From Fervidibacter sinensis (GTDB taxonomy: Bacteria; Armatimonadota; Fervidibacteria; Fervidibacterales; Fervidibacteraceae): a stretch of 59,655 bases of DNA. Positions 1 through 8,786 of the stretch are shown in pieces (within the stretch, counting starts at the first letter, position 1; every line of letters begins with the position of its first letter). Under the pieces are notes generated by a model. That model was not told the origin of the DNA. It ran no database searches and worked only from the letters and a program-made list of their open reading frames with translations. Location: the NCBI GenBank assembly GCA_032161045.1, contig JAVHTH010000021.1; one strand, written 5' to 3'. A program made the translations under genes and the position numbers.

Positions 1-108
1 TTGACGGAAAAAGCGCTGCAACTCGGTGGGCGAAATTTGCGCTTCACAAAGCGAAACCGAAAACATAACAGCCAAACACGACACCAAGACTTTCGCCTTC
101 GTCCGCAT
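1..108 (-). CDS. Secreted protein, N-terminal fragment (cut by window edge)
   Basis: Only the first 36 codons are in the window. The frame opens with ATG at 108 after a GAGAGGTG ribosome site. The start has a basic MRTKAK stretch, a hydrophobic core (VLVSCLAVMFSVSL) and a likely signal peptidase I site after CEA, before QISPTELQ. It should therefore be an exported protein, but the visible part shows no family. It is the last gene of the minus-strand run formed by the glycosidase, ThuA and SGNH genes, separated from them by a repeat-rich gap. Confidence 0.6.
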   Translation of the reverse strand, partial: MRTKAKVLVSCLAVMFSVSLCEAQISPTELQRFFRQ

Positions 109-546
109 CGCCACTCACCTCTCTTGATATGTAGTGCCCATTTTGGCTTGGCAGGAGCCGAACCTTCCGAAAAACCGATTCTTTAGCACTACCGTAACAT
201 TGTTGCCGACCATGCGTGGACGATCAGTCAAATTCGGAAGGCACACCTCTGGCGTGCCAAATTTCCCTTGTAGGGCAGGGTTTTACACCCTGCCGAAGAA
301 CTTTCTATCGGCGCGGTGTAAAACCGCGCCCTACATCAAACCGATTTTCGTCTCGGTCGGGCAGTAGCCCGAACCCTACGAGACCTTTTTCGGCTCGGCG
401 GGAGCCAAGCCTTCCGAATTTTACGAATTCGTTTTTCTTTGGAGGGCACGCCTCTGGGGTGCCGAATTTTCTGGCAGCGTTGCCTCTTGTGAGCAACGGT
501 AATTAACAACCGACAGGGACAAACCCCTACACTTTTCGCCATATCA
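109..546. repeat. Gap filled by short palindromic repeat modules
   Basis: This 438-base gap carries no convincing gene. It holds copies of three repeat families: a GGCTCCTGCCGAGCCGAA-like module at about 141-173 and 389-418 (both minus orientation), a GGCACGCCAGAGGCGTGCC-like palindrome at 238-258 and 441-463, and a two-hairpin module at 270-335 (GGGCAGGGTTTTACACCC on one arm, a GCGCGGTGTAAAACCGCGC hairpin on the other). Short open frames through it translate the repeats and were not called. Confidence 0.85.
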
Positions 547-1188
547 CTACCATCCCATCGCTGTCAACCATGCGTGGGCGATAAGCAAATGACCGACAGC
601 GTTGGGGTGAACAGGTTCTGGGCAAAACATGTCAGCAGGGCGATAGCGCAATTGCTCTTGGAACAAATCGTGCAACGGGACGAAAATTGCGCCAAATTCG
701 TCAGCCAACTTGCGAACGATTTTCCGGTAATCCTCAAGCGCCCGCAAAACTTGTGTCCGCCACGAGTTCGTTTCCGTGTCAGTGCTGATGTAAAACGGCT
801 CCATCAACACGATTTGGGCGTTCGTGCGCTCTTTCGTGAGTGTCAGGCATTCACGGTAAAGTTGTTCATAGCGATCTGGCGGGACGGCTGTCGGTTCGTT
901 TCGCAAAGTTCTATGGACATCGTTAATGCCGATGAGCACCGAAACCCAATCGGGTTTGAGCACCAAAACATCATCGTGCCAGCGCTCTCGCAAATCGGCG
1001 ACGGTGTTGCCGCTTACGCCTTTGTTGACAATCGTCACCGAAAGTGAAGGGTAGCGGATGGCAATCAAATCCGCGACAAACTTGACATAGCCATTGCCCA
1101 GCGGGGGAGCGACATCGCGCCGACCGCAATCGGTGATGCTGTCACCAATGAACACAACCTTCTGCCCCTCTTCCAACCTGAACGCCAC
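547..1188 (-). CDS. SGNH/GDSL-family esterase or lipase
   Basis: A 213-residue SGNH hydrolase. Block I is GDSITD with nucleophile Ser17, block II glycine is in GVSGN near 60, block III is GIND with Asn89, and the block V histidine is His194 in EPVHPNAVGH. The residue three before that histidine is Glu rather than the usual Asp. Family members deacylate sugars, rhamnogalacturonan or lipids; the substrate here is unknown. The frame is open to a TTG at 1203, but a GGAGGT sits inside it seven bases before GTG 1188, so GTG was chosen. There is no signal peptide. It lies 54 bases after the ThuA gene and is probably cotranscribed with it. Confidence 0.85.
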   Translation of the reverse strand: MAFRLEEGQKVVFIGDSITDCGRRDVAPPLGNGYVKFVADLIAIRYPSLSVTIVNKGVSGNTVADLRERWHDDVLVLKPDWVSVLIGINDVHRTLRNEPTAVPPDRYEQLYRECLTLTKERTNAQIVLMEPFYISTDTETNSWRTQVLRALEDYRKIVRKLADEFGAIFVPLHDLFQEQLRYRPADMFCPEPVHPNAVGHLLIAHAWLTAMGW

Positions 1189-1242
1189 TTTCGCCACCTC
1201 CAATCAAGGTTTGAGTTGACGGTTTTTGCGCAAACCAATCTC

Positions 1243-1995
1243 TTACGGGTTTCGGCGGGCGCACCAGTAGACGGCGTTGCGAATGATTTTGAGCACCCTT
1301 TCGTCCTTAATCGTCGGCGAAGTTTCATGCCCGGGGCGGAAGTAAAAAACTCGTCCCTTGCCCACGCTCCAAGTCAACCCACTTCTGAACCAATGACCGG
1401 AGCCGAAAGTTGAAATGAAAACGACGGTCTCAGGTTGTGGGACTTGGAACGGTTCGGCATAATATTCCTCATCCGGCAAGGTGAAGTGAGTGATGCCTTT
1501 TGCGATGGGATGGTTTGGTGCCACGACCCATATGTGCTCTTCGCGACCGTGTCCAACACCTCCCAAATGCCCCGGAGCGTTCAACAATCGCTGGAACGGT
1601 TTAGCGTAGTGGGACGAATGAAGGGCGATGAAGCCCATCCCTTCTTCCTTCACGCGCTTGACAATTCTGTCAACAATGTCGTCGCGAACCTCTCCGTGAC
1701 GGATGTGACCCCACCAAATCAGGACATCGCACCGCTGCAACTTCTCAGGCGGCAAGCCTTGTTCGGGGTCATTGATACTCACCGCTTCCGCTCTGATGTT
1801 CGGGTCTTTGTTCAAGAAGGCGGTAATGACACCGTTGTGACCCTCTGGGTAGTGCTCCTTTGGTTCGGTTCGCTCGGACCAAGCGAGCACATAAATTTGC
1901 TTGCCCTTCGTCCGTTGTTGAGCCACTCCCAAGCGTGCAGCTGTCGCAGCAAGTACTAAGCCTTTCCCTAACTTCAACCACTCGCGCCGTCTCAT
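1243..1995 (-). CDS. ThuA-like domain protein with Tat-type signal
   Basis: A 250-residue protein of the ThuA (trehalose utilisation) type, a class I glutamine amidotransferase-like fold. It starts MRRREWLKLGKG, a twin-arginine-like motif, with a hydrophobic stretch to about residue 25, so export is likely. The core has DVLIWWGHIRHGEV, GFIALHSSHYAKPF, HPIAKGITHF and GRVFYFRPGHET, all typical of ThuA. Members lie near sugar catabolism genes and their activity is mostly unknown. An AAGGAGGT stands nine bases before the ATG. It sits between the GH-A-like glycosidase and the SGNH hydrolase on the same strand; a repeat module separates it from the glycosidase. Confidence 0.85.
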   Translation of the reverse strand: MRRREWLKLGKGLVLAATAARLGVAQQRTKGKQIYVLAWSERTEPKEHYPEGHNGVITAFLNKDPNIRAEAVSINDPEQGLPPEKLQRCDVLIWWGHIRHGEVRDDIVDRIVKRVKEEGMGFIALHSSHYAKPFQRLLNAPGHLGGVGHGREEHIWVVAPNHPIAKGITHFTLPDEEYYAEPFQVPQPETVVFISTFGSGHWFRSGLTWSVGKGRVFYFRPGHETSPTIKDERVLKIIRNAVYWCARRNP

Positions 1996-2016
1996 CGTTT
2001 TGACCTCCTTCTCTTT

Positions 2017-2077
2017 GTAGGACGGGGTCTTACACCCCGCCGATATTTTGTCGGCACGGTTTGAAACCGTGCCCTAC
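2017..2077. repeat. Two-hairpin palindromic repeat between glycosidase and ThuA genes
   Basis: The module reads GTAGGACGGGGTCTTACACC, then a CGCCGA link, then a TCGGCACGGTTTGAAACCGT hairpin ending in CCCTAC. The terminal GTAGG and CCTAC are inverted, so the whole unit is also a large palindrome. It abuts the stop codon of the upstream glycosidase gene and ends seven bases before the ribosome site of the ThuA gene. Related copies lie near 270, 21188, 48484 and 58652. Confidence 0.85.
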
Positions 2078-5000
2078 TATTCAACCAACTCTGCAATGCC
2101 CCAAAGGTGGGGCGAACTCAAAATGCCTGAACCTTTTTGACGAAGCCAGTAAACCTCTCGGACACCTTGCCGACTGTGAACTGTCAAGTTGATGTTCAAG
2201 CCGAGTTTTTCACCGGCTTGCGGTTTGAAGCCATAAAGGTATTTTGCCGGCAGCAAAACCTCAACGATGTAGCCGTCATCTGTTTTCCTCGCGGCGCTTT
2301 TGACCTCTGGCAAGTCGTAACGGGTTTCGGGAATCTCGTTGCCTCGCTTCCATTGCCCAACATAAACTCGTCCTTGGGCAATCAAAGGCGTGAACCAAAA
2401 TTGGTGGTCGCCGGGTTCAAAGGAACGCGGTCGCTTGTCGTTGCGAGTGTCAACGAACAACTCAATGCAATCGCCAACCCAAAAACTTCGTGGGTCGGTG
2501 ACCTTGACAATTGAGTTACGGACTTCCGCAGCGATGTAAAGCCCTTCGGACGACCAAGCCAAAAACAGCCGGACATTCGGTTCGCCAAAAGTTGAGCGGA
2601 GCAACCAGAAAGGCACTGCCCACCTCTCGCCCCACTCATCCAATTTCCCGTCAAGTTCAACTTTCGGCGCCCGATGAATCCTCAAACTTGGCGGGACAAT
2701 GAATTCGGAAGCAATTGCCCGTTCAAGTGTCCCGAAAATCACTTGGGCACTTTCGCCCTGTTGCCATTCAGTTGTCCAAGTCAAGTCAACCTCAATTGCT
2801 TTCGTTTCGCCGGGTTTCAACTCCTCAACGGACACTGAATTCGGCACAACTTGCCATGACCTCGGCAACCTGAAGCGCAAAACGCCGGTAATGGTTCGGA
2901 GCGAATTGTTCGTGATTTGGACCTTGACTTTCGTTTGCCCCGGCTCACCATCAATTGCGGAAACTTTAAGGGCGACCGATTTGGTAACCAAGACTTTCGC
3001 CCTCATCTCCTTCAGCCTTTGACCTTCCTCTTCAACGACGATGAGCAATTCTCTAAACCCCTCAGGCTCTTCGGGCGAAACAGTGACATTGAAATCTGCA
3101 ATTGCCTGCGAATTTATCGGCACCTTGACAGTTGTTTCTGCCCTGTCAACGGACCAACCTTCGGGTGCAATGACGCGCACTATCGCGTTTATCTCTCGGT
3201 CGCGATTATTGCGGACTTGAACGCGGACGGGAAAACTATCGCCAGCAGCAACGACAGTTAGGTGTGGGGTTTCAAGGCTGTAAGCCGTTTGCTTGAACCA
3301 TCTGTCACCTCGCGAAATCCCAACCGCAAAAATCGGCGCCCTTGCAAGCCTTTGGGTTTTGTCATCAAGCGGGTTGGCGAAAAAGTCGTAAAGTCGCCCA
3401 GACCCAAATTTGACGATTGGACCAACATCGCTTTCAACCGACCACAAAACTGCCACTAACTTTCCATCGCTTTCAAAAACGAAACCTTGAGTGCCTGCCC
3501 CAGCGTTACAGTCGCCGATGTATCGCGGTGTTGGTAGCAAATGAGTTAACGCGGCAAGCGCGCAAAGGGCTGGCTTGGGTTGACCGTCGGCAGTTAGAAG
3601 CCCACAACCGTCAAAGAACTGTTTCGGCTCAGGGGAATCAAAGTCATAGAACCAAAAAACTTTGTCAACGCCTGCAGCGAGGGACAAGAGCCAACCTCGC
3701 TGTAGGTAAATGGCTTGCTCAAAGGGGGAAACCACAAAACCGGCAAGCGTGTCCCAACCGAACTCCGTTAACCAAAGTTGGCGTTGTTTTCTGTCGCTCA
3801 TCGCTGCACGCTTCGCCTCTCTCAGCAAATCAAAGAACAAACTTGCCTTCTGCCTTGCTCCTTCAGCAGGGTTGAAATTGGCGATGTTAAGTTCAGGCGC
3901 ATCCGAACCGCAATAGTGGTGGACATTGACAACTTTTATTCGCTCAAAATCGCCGCTTTCAACGCACAACCTGATGCGGTCGGGGAAAATTCCCGCTTGA
4001 CCTTGCTCAACGGCAACCAGAGTCCCGCCACCGATTGCGTCAATTATTTCGGCAAATGCTTTGTGATACGCCCGGTAGTTAGCCCAACCGATTTGCTCTT
4101 CGGTTTGCCTGTTCTCGCGCGGGAAGTCATACTCATTGTCAAGTTCCCAATGGGTGACTTGCGGGAAAGCGGCGATGATTGTCGCCACTTCGCGCCGCCA
4201 GTTAGGGTCCGGACCGATCTCGCTTGGTAGATTTTTCGGTCGCTTAATAGCACCTTGCAAGCATGCAAGTAATTTCGCCCCTGCTTTTTGGTAACGCCAC
4301 AGAAGTTGGTGATACCAAGGCCAACCGTCAAATCGTCCATCGCCTCTCGCCCGTTTCATCGTTTCAAAGCCGAAAGCGTAGTCACGAAACCAAACGATGC
4401 CTGCTTTGCGGAAAGTCTCAATTGCCAAACTTTCGCGCCCACCGTGAACATTCAACCCGTAAGGTGAAAGCAACTTCTCAGTTTCTGTCAACTCGCGCGG
4501 TGGTGGGATGAATGCAAACGCAATTTGATCAGAACGGTTTGTCCCATCATCCATTGTCAAGGTTGCCTTCGCTTGATACCAACCGAAGCGCTTCAGCGGG
4601 GGCGCGAAAACCTCTTCAGCGAAACCGGAGTGACCGATTGACCTCTCCTCGCTGAACACTTCGTTGCCGACAAGATCAAAAACTCGCAAGTAAACTTTAC
4701 CTTGCCTCGGTTGTGGTAACCAATCCCACATCCTGAAGACGATGATGGGCTTTTCGCCAGCGAAAACATGGTTCGTCGCCGAACTTGCCAATTCCGCTCG
4801 CAGCGGCGAAGCCGGTGGAGGTTGGCGTTTACGCTCATCTTTCTCTTCAGGGTTTGGCTTCCACGATTTCGGCAAACCCGTTCGCAGGTCAGTTGACGAC
4901 AAATCCACTTGGGCATCAATCTGGTCAATCAAAACTGTCAAGACCGCTGCTTCGTTTTGCTTGTCCCAGTTATGAATGTTCAGACCGCTGATGGCGATGG

Positions 5001-5451
5001 GACGAAGCCAGTTTGCGGGGATGATGAAAGTTTCCGTTTGCCACTGCCCGATGACCTTCACTGGCAGCGTCCAACTTAACTGTTTCCCATTTGCTTCTGA
5101 CCTTCCCCATCCGTCAAGGAACTCCAGCGCAATCGTGTAGCCGGGGGAGTTGACTTTATAACGGACAGTGACGCTTTTCGCCTCGCCGGGAATCCAAATC
5201 GGTTTCGGTGGCTTGACGGAGAACCATTCAAAGCCTTTGCCTGAGAAGTGAACTTCAATGAGCATACTTTTGCCACTGGGCAAGTCTGGAGAATGTTCGT
5301 CAACAGTTTTAACATGTCCCGGCGCTTTGCTCCATGCGGAATTCCAAACGCACCAGTCAAAACTTTCTACAACCCTTGACACTGTTTCCACTCCGAAAAC
5401 TCCGTTCGTCATTAAGGTCAACAGCGCACTGACAAAGGCTATAAACCTCAC
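2077..5451 (-). CDS. Secreted clan GH-A-like glycoside hydrolase with CBM9-like domain
   Basis: A 1124-residue secreted multidomain protein. After a signal peptide (MRFIAFVSALLTLM, cleavage near residue 20) comes a jelly-roll-like region (about 25-185), then a TIM-barrel-like region (about 320-650). HWELDNEYD carries the likely acid/base Glu440 and WLTEFGWDT the likely nucleophile Glu563, the two-glutamate layout of clan GH-A (GH5, GH39 and relatives). Two immunoglobulin/NEW3-like segments follow (about 725-910), then a CBM9-like C-terminus (about 925-1124, starting VELDGKLDEWGE). GTG 5451 was chosen because AGGAAGGAG precedes it by nine bases, although the frame is open to 5487. Substrate and GH family cannot be fixed by eye. 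Confidence 0.8.
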   Translation of the reverse strand: MRFIAFVSALLTLMTNGVFGVETVSRVVESFDWCVWNSAWSKAPGHVKTVDEHSPDLPSGKSMLIEVHFSGKGFEWFSVKPPKPIWIPGEAKSVTVRYKVNSPGYTIALEFLDGWGRSEANGKQLSWTLPVKVIGQWQTETFIIPANWLRPIAISGLNIHNWDKQNEAAVLTVLIDQIDAQVDLSSTDLRTGLPKSWKPNPEEKDERKRQPPPASPLRAELASSATNHVFAGEKPIIVFRMWDWLPQPRQGKVYLRVFDLVGNEVFSEERSIGHSGFAEEVFAPPLKRFGWYQAKATLTMDDGTNRSDQIAFAFIPPPRELTETEKLLSPYGLNVHGGRESLAIETFRKAGIVWFRDYAFGFETMKRARGDGRFDGWPWYHQLLWRYQKAGAKLLACLQGAIKRPKNLPSEIGPDPNWRREVATIIAAFPQVTHWELDNEYDFPRENRQTEEQIGWANYRAYHKAFAEIIDAIGGGTLVAVEQGQAGIFPDRIRLCVESGDFERIKVVNVHHYCGSDAPELNIANFNPAEGARQKASLFFDLLREAKRAAMSDRKQRQLWLTEFGWDTLAGFVVSPFEQAIYLQRGWLLSLAAGVDKVFWFYDFDSPEPKQFFDGCGLLTADGQPKPALCALAALTHLLPTPRYIGDCNAGAGTQGFVFESDGKLVAVLWSVESDVGPIVKFGSGRLYDFFANPLDDKTQRLARAPIFAVGISRGDRWFKQTAYSLETPHLTVVAAGDSFPVRVQVRNNRDREINAIVRVIAPEGWSVDRAETTVKVPINSQAIADFNVTVSPEEPEGFRELLIVVEEEGQRLKEMRAKVLVTKSVALKVSAIDGEPGQTKVKVQITNNSLRTITGVLRFRLPRSWQVVPNSVSVEELKPGETKAIEVDLTWTTEWQQGESAQVIFGTLERAIASEFIVPPSLRIHRAPKVELDGKLDEWGERWAVPFWLLRSTFGEPNVRLFLAWSSEGLYIAAEVRNSIVKVTDPRSFWVGDCIELFVDTRNDKRPRSFEPGDHQFWFTPLIAQGRVYVGQWKRGNEIPETRYDLPEVKSAARKTDDGYIVEVLLPAKYLYGFKPQAGEKLGLNINLTVHSRQGVREVYWLRQKGSGILSSPHLWGIAELVE

Positions 5452-5565
5452 TGCTTTTCGCTCCTTCCTAACCAAACACTTACCCATTGCGACCTACTAT
5501 TGCCTCCGTAAGACCCTTGCCCAAAATCCCGTGTGAAGTTTAACGCTGCTAAGGAGGTGTTAACG

Positions 5566-5778
5566 ATGGGACGAAGGGGACGCTTCATGGGACCCGAAGG
5601 TTTTTGCGTTTGCCCCAAATGCGGTTACAGGAAACCACATGACCCCGGAGTCCCCTGCAGGCAGGAAAAATGCCCAAACTGTGGTTCAAGATTAATAAGG
5701 GAAGGCAGTCCATGCTCGTCAATGCACCGCGAGGGGACCGAGGGAAAGGAGAGGCCGACTAAAAATCACCAAATGTAA
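5566..5778 (+). CDS. Small zinc-ribbon-like protein
   Basis: A 70-residue protein with a strong AAGGAGGTG six bases before ATG 5566; the frame is open to 5533, but the ribosome site decides the start. Its core has FCVCPKCGYRKPHDPGVPC and CPNCGSRLI, two Cys-x-x-Cys knuckles plus extra cysteines, as in a zinc ribbon or rubredoxin-like fold. The C-terminal 20 residues are polar and probably disordered. The function is unknown. It converges on the ModB-like permease and overlaps its 3' end by 13 bases. Confidence 0.65.
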   Translation: MGRRGRFMGPEGFCVCPKCGYRKPHDPGVPCRQEKCPNCGSRLIREGSPCSSMHREGTEGKERPTKNHQM

Positions 5779-6596
5779 ACACTTCCGCCCAAGCGCTTGA
5801 AAGTCAGCAGTGCAAAAGCCGAGACCAAAACCATGAAAGTGGTGATGGCGAAAGAGAGTTCAATGTTGCCACCTGACATATTGAGGAAGGCGAGGACGGA
5901 CAAAATTCTCCCGACATCCGTTCCTGCAACCATCAAAACTGGTGCAAATTCGCCCATTGCCCTTGCCCAAGCCAAAATAGAGCCTGCAAGTAAGCCGTTC
6001 TTTGCGAGCGGCAAGGTAATGCGGAAGAAAGCGTAGGGGTAGGACGCCCCTAAACTCCTCGCCACTTGCTCAAACCTCGGGTTGACTTGGTCAAATGCTG
6101 CTTTGAAGGTTCTTATGCCAAGTGCCGAAGCGACACCAAATTGGGCGACGATTATGCCCTTGGGAGTGTAAAGGATGCCAATTGTCGCATTCAACCACTG
6201 CCCTAAACTCGTTTGCCCAAAGATGGCGACAAGTGTCAAACCGACGACGAGAGGGGGAAGGATGATTATGAGGTCAACGATCGTGTCTATAAGGATGGTT
6301 AACTGTGACCTGAAGCGGGAGAGAGCATAGGCGGTTGGAACACCAATTAAAACCACGAAAAAGGTCGTGATAGTTGCTGTTATGACACTCAACCTAAAAG
6401 CGTGCCAAAGTTCCGTTCTCGCTAACGGATCACGCCACAAAGTGACAATTGCCGGCGCTTCTTCAACAGCCCTAAACGGCAAAATTGCGTCCATCCAAAG
6501 CAGTGACCATACAAACCCCAAGTAAACGAACAAGCCAGCGAAAACAATCGCTTTGAACCAAAACTCTGTCCAAATCAAGCGCCTGCTTGCAATCAT
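5766..6596 (-). CDS. ModB/WtpB-like ABC transporter permease
   Basis: A 276-residue inner-membrane permease with about six membrane segments. The cytoplasmic EAA-type loop reads RSLGASYPYAFFRITLPLA, and TAYALSRFR and AWARAMGEFAPVL are typical of molybdate/tungstate/sulfate-type permeases. It should form the channel of an oxyanion importer. No binding protein or ATPase gene lies beside it, so its partners must be encoded elsewhere. ATG 6596 follows GAAGGTG by seven bases; a GTG at 6605 is the alternative. The metal specificity is not proven. Confidence 0.8.
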   Translation of the reverse strand: MIASRRLIWTEFWFKAIVFAGLFVYLGFVWSLLWMDAILPFRAVEEAPAIVTLWRDPLARTELWHAFRLSVITATITTFFVVLIGVPTAYALSRFRSQLTILIDTIVDLIIILPPLVVGLTLVAIFGQTSLGQWLNATIGILYTPKGIIVAQFGVASALGIRTFKAAFDQVNPRFEQVARSLGASYPYAFFRITLPLAKNGLLAGSILAWARAMGEFAPVLMVAGTDVGRILSVLAFLNMSGGNIELSFAITTFMVLVSAFALLTFKRLGGSVYIW

Positions 6597-6636
6597 CTTG
6601 ATCACCTTCGCTGGATTTCAACCTACAGCGCATAAA

Positions 6637-6663
6637 AATGTAGCGTCGGCTGAAAGCCGACGC
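6637..6663. repeat. TGTAGCGTCG/GCCGACGC hairpin repeat
   Basis: The gap between two minus-strand genes holds GCGTCGGCTGAAAGCCGACGC, written here as arms GCGTCGGC and GCCGACGC with a short loop, preceded by AATGTA. Related units appear near 46066 (degenerate) and 49774 (opposite order). It may also terminate the DUF6785 transcript, but no T-run is seen. Confidence 0.6.
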
Positions 6664-6717
6664 CGAGGGGCATCTGCCTCACAAGACACGGTTCCCAATT
6701 TTGTCGCAAACGAGTGA

Positions 6718-8697
6718 TCAGTCGTAAATGACGATGTCACTTGTGGGATACAAGAGCCTAATCAAAATCCAGAAAGTCAAATTCGTTGTCCCACCGACGA
6801 CCATGCCGTATGCGAAAGGTTTGCCTTTTTGGAATGCCGAAAAGCCACCGTATTTCAACACGACAGATTTCAGCAACCAACCCAATAGCACTGAGAGCCA
6901 ATATCTGTCAAGTGGCCAACCGAACCAAGTTATAAAGCCAATCGGGTGAAGCGGGAAACCGACGAAACTGAGCCTGAGTTTTATTAGCAACCAACAAGTC
7001 AAAGCGCCGATAATAAGCCCCCACCAATGGTGCGGCGTCAATGCTCTTGAAGTCGTCAAGTATTGACCGATGAAGTTGGCTGTGTTCAGGGACGAAGTTT
7101 GCGGCCACCAACCCAATTTGGGGACACTGTAGTTGTAAATGACGGTCGGAAAAACAGCGTGGCAAACAAGTATGGCAACCGCAACCGCAAGGAAAATCCA
7201 AAAGGCAGTCCTACCGCGACCGATGTTTGCCAGAGAACCCAGTCTTAACGAGTTGATGAAGTATCCTGTCGCCATCGTCGCTGTGCTTCGGAATTGAACC
7301 CAACTCATTGCTGTCAAGAGCACGATGTTGCGAGCGCCCATTCGGTTTTTCCCGAAAACATCAAACATGACTTGGTAGACGCGGAAGGGAGGCGAATAGA
7401 TGTAAACCCCCGCCTCGGCAACGACACGGGCAACGACCAACCCCGTGATTAACAAGCCAGCAAACATCATGACAACCCAACTGAGTGTCACCCCAGCAAC
7501 CCATTTTGACCAAGCGAGGATGAAAGCGAACAAGAGAAGTAAAGTCCACAGCGCTTTCGCTTCAGTTGGCATCGCAATTGTCAAGTCCTTTTTGAGGGGT
7601 CGCACCAGCAATTTCAGAGCCGAGAGCGAAACTTCCTTCAAGTAGCCCTTAGCAACCCAGACTAAAGAGGCAGCCATCACCAAATAGGCAGCAACCGATT
7701 GGAAAGTCAAGAATTCGTTGTGATACATGTCTTGACCGATCGCCATCCTAAAAGCAACTTCGCCGCGCCTGATGAACGGGAAGAGCCACAAACTTAAGCC
7801 GACCTCGCGAGAGAGCAAGTATGCAATGCCGACCATCTCTGGATAGTAGTGCAGGTTTAAACCGTTAAACGCTGAAAGCGGTCCTGACGGGAACAAGATG
7901 TCCGAAGTGCGTTGAGGTTGTGGGTCTGGAACGGCGGGAAAGTAAAGGTGCAAACCGCGAAGGGCATAAGGCAAAACAGCGACAGCAAAACCCAGCCAGA
8001 AAAGCGGTGAGCGGAAAAGGTGCACAGGCAGGTTGCGTTCTTCCGAACCCACGAGTTCTGTTGGGACTTGAGTGAGCGGGTAAAGTAAACGCTCGTGATC
8101 CTCCCATTGCTTAGCAAAAACCAAGCACAGGCAAATCAAAAGCCCATAAACGCTAACAATGTAAGGCGTCCAAGCGATGAAAGGGATAAGCCACTCGCCA
8201 AGAGGAGGTTTAGCCCCTGCCGGCATGCCTTCATACGCCCACAAAATTGCTGGGTCGCGAAAATTCAGCGATGGGACGAGGTAAGGAGGCAAATGGGGAG
8301 TGAACATGTTGAACCATTGACTTTGCGGTGAGTTGTAGTAAACCAAACCGAGCAGGTTCAAGTAAAAGTGGTTTGCGTATTCCTGTCCTGAGACAGCGGC
8401 GATGGCACTGAGGATTGCAAAAACGAACAGCAATTCGGCTCGGGATAAAGCCAGCGATGGGAGCAGAAATTTCAAACCAGCGTTGATCAGGACGATAAGC
8501 AGGAAAAGAGGAAGAACACTGCGAGGCAAATATCCGGTGCCCATGATTTCGTATTTCGTCAGCGACGCCCAACCGCTGGCAGCGGTAAAGGCTGCAACCA
8601 AAAACAATGCCAAGCCTATAGCGAAAAAACGAACTCTTTTAGTGGGTGGAGCGGCGACCGTTAATGGCAAAACTGTCGCAGAATTTTGGGCTTTCAT
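6718..8697 (-). CDS. DUF6785/OPT-like multi-pass membrane protein
   Basis: A 659-residue integral membrane protein with roughly 12-14 hydrophobic segments. It resembles the large DUF6785/DUF6784 proteins of Planctomycetes and Armatimonadota, which look like oligopeptide-transporter (OPT) relatives; marks include GQEYANHFYLNLLGLVYY, AIGQDMYHNEFLTFQSVAAY and RVVAEAGVYIYSPP. ATG 8697 was taken as the start; the frame is open to a TTG at 8772 without a ribosome site. It lies 89 bases after a DUF1559 gene at the end of the pectin locus and is the only transporter-like protein there, so oligosaccharide uptake is a reasonable but untested guess. Confidence 0.65.
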   Translation of the reverse strand: MKAQNSATVLPLTVAAPPTKRVRFFAIGLALFLVAAFTAASGWASLTKYEIMGTGYLPRSVLPLFLLIVLINAGLKFLLPSLALSRAELLFVFAILSAIAAVSGQEYANHFYLNLLGLVYYNSPQSQWFNMFTPHLPPYLVPSLNFRDPAILWAYEGMPAGAKPPLGEWLIPFIAWTPYIVSVYGLLICLCLVFAKQWEDHERLLYPLTQVPTELVGSEERNLPVHLFRSPLFWLGFAVAVLPYALRGLHLYFPAVPDPQPQRTSDILFPSGPLSAFNGLNLHYYPEMVGIAYLLSREVGLSLWLFPFIRRGEVAFRMAIGQDMYHNEFLTFQSVAAYLVMAASLVWVAKGYLKEVSLSALKLLVRPLKKDLTIAMPTEAKALWTLLLLFAFILAWSKWVAGVTLSWVVMMFAGLLITGLVVARVVAEAGVYIYSPPFRVYQVMFDVFGKNRMGARNIVLLTAMSWVQFRSTATMATGYFINSLRLGSLANIGRGRTAFWIFLAVAVAILVCHAVFPTVIYNYSVPKLGWWPQTSSLNTANFIGQYLTTSRALTPHHWWGLIIGALTCWLLIKLRLSFVGFPLHPIGFITWFGWPLDRYWLSVLLGWLLKSVVLKYGGFSAFQKGKPFAYGMVVGGTTNLTFWILIRLLYPTSDIVIYD

Positions 8698-8786
8698 CAA
8701 AGCCAAACAACCCCCCACATGAACAAGCAACCAACCTACCCAACCGCTCCAATTTTGCCGAAAGCCTTTCAATTCGTCAACAAGTT

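Noticed and set aside
216..506. 96-codon plus-strand frame near the left end
   Set aside because: It reads through the repeat modules and has no start signal; translated repeats recur in other gaps.
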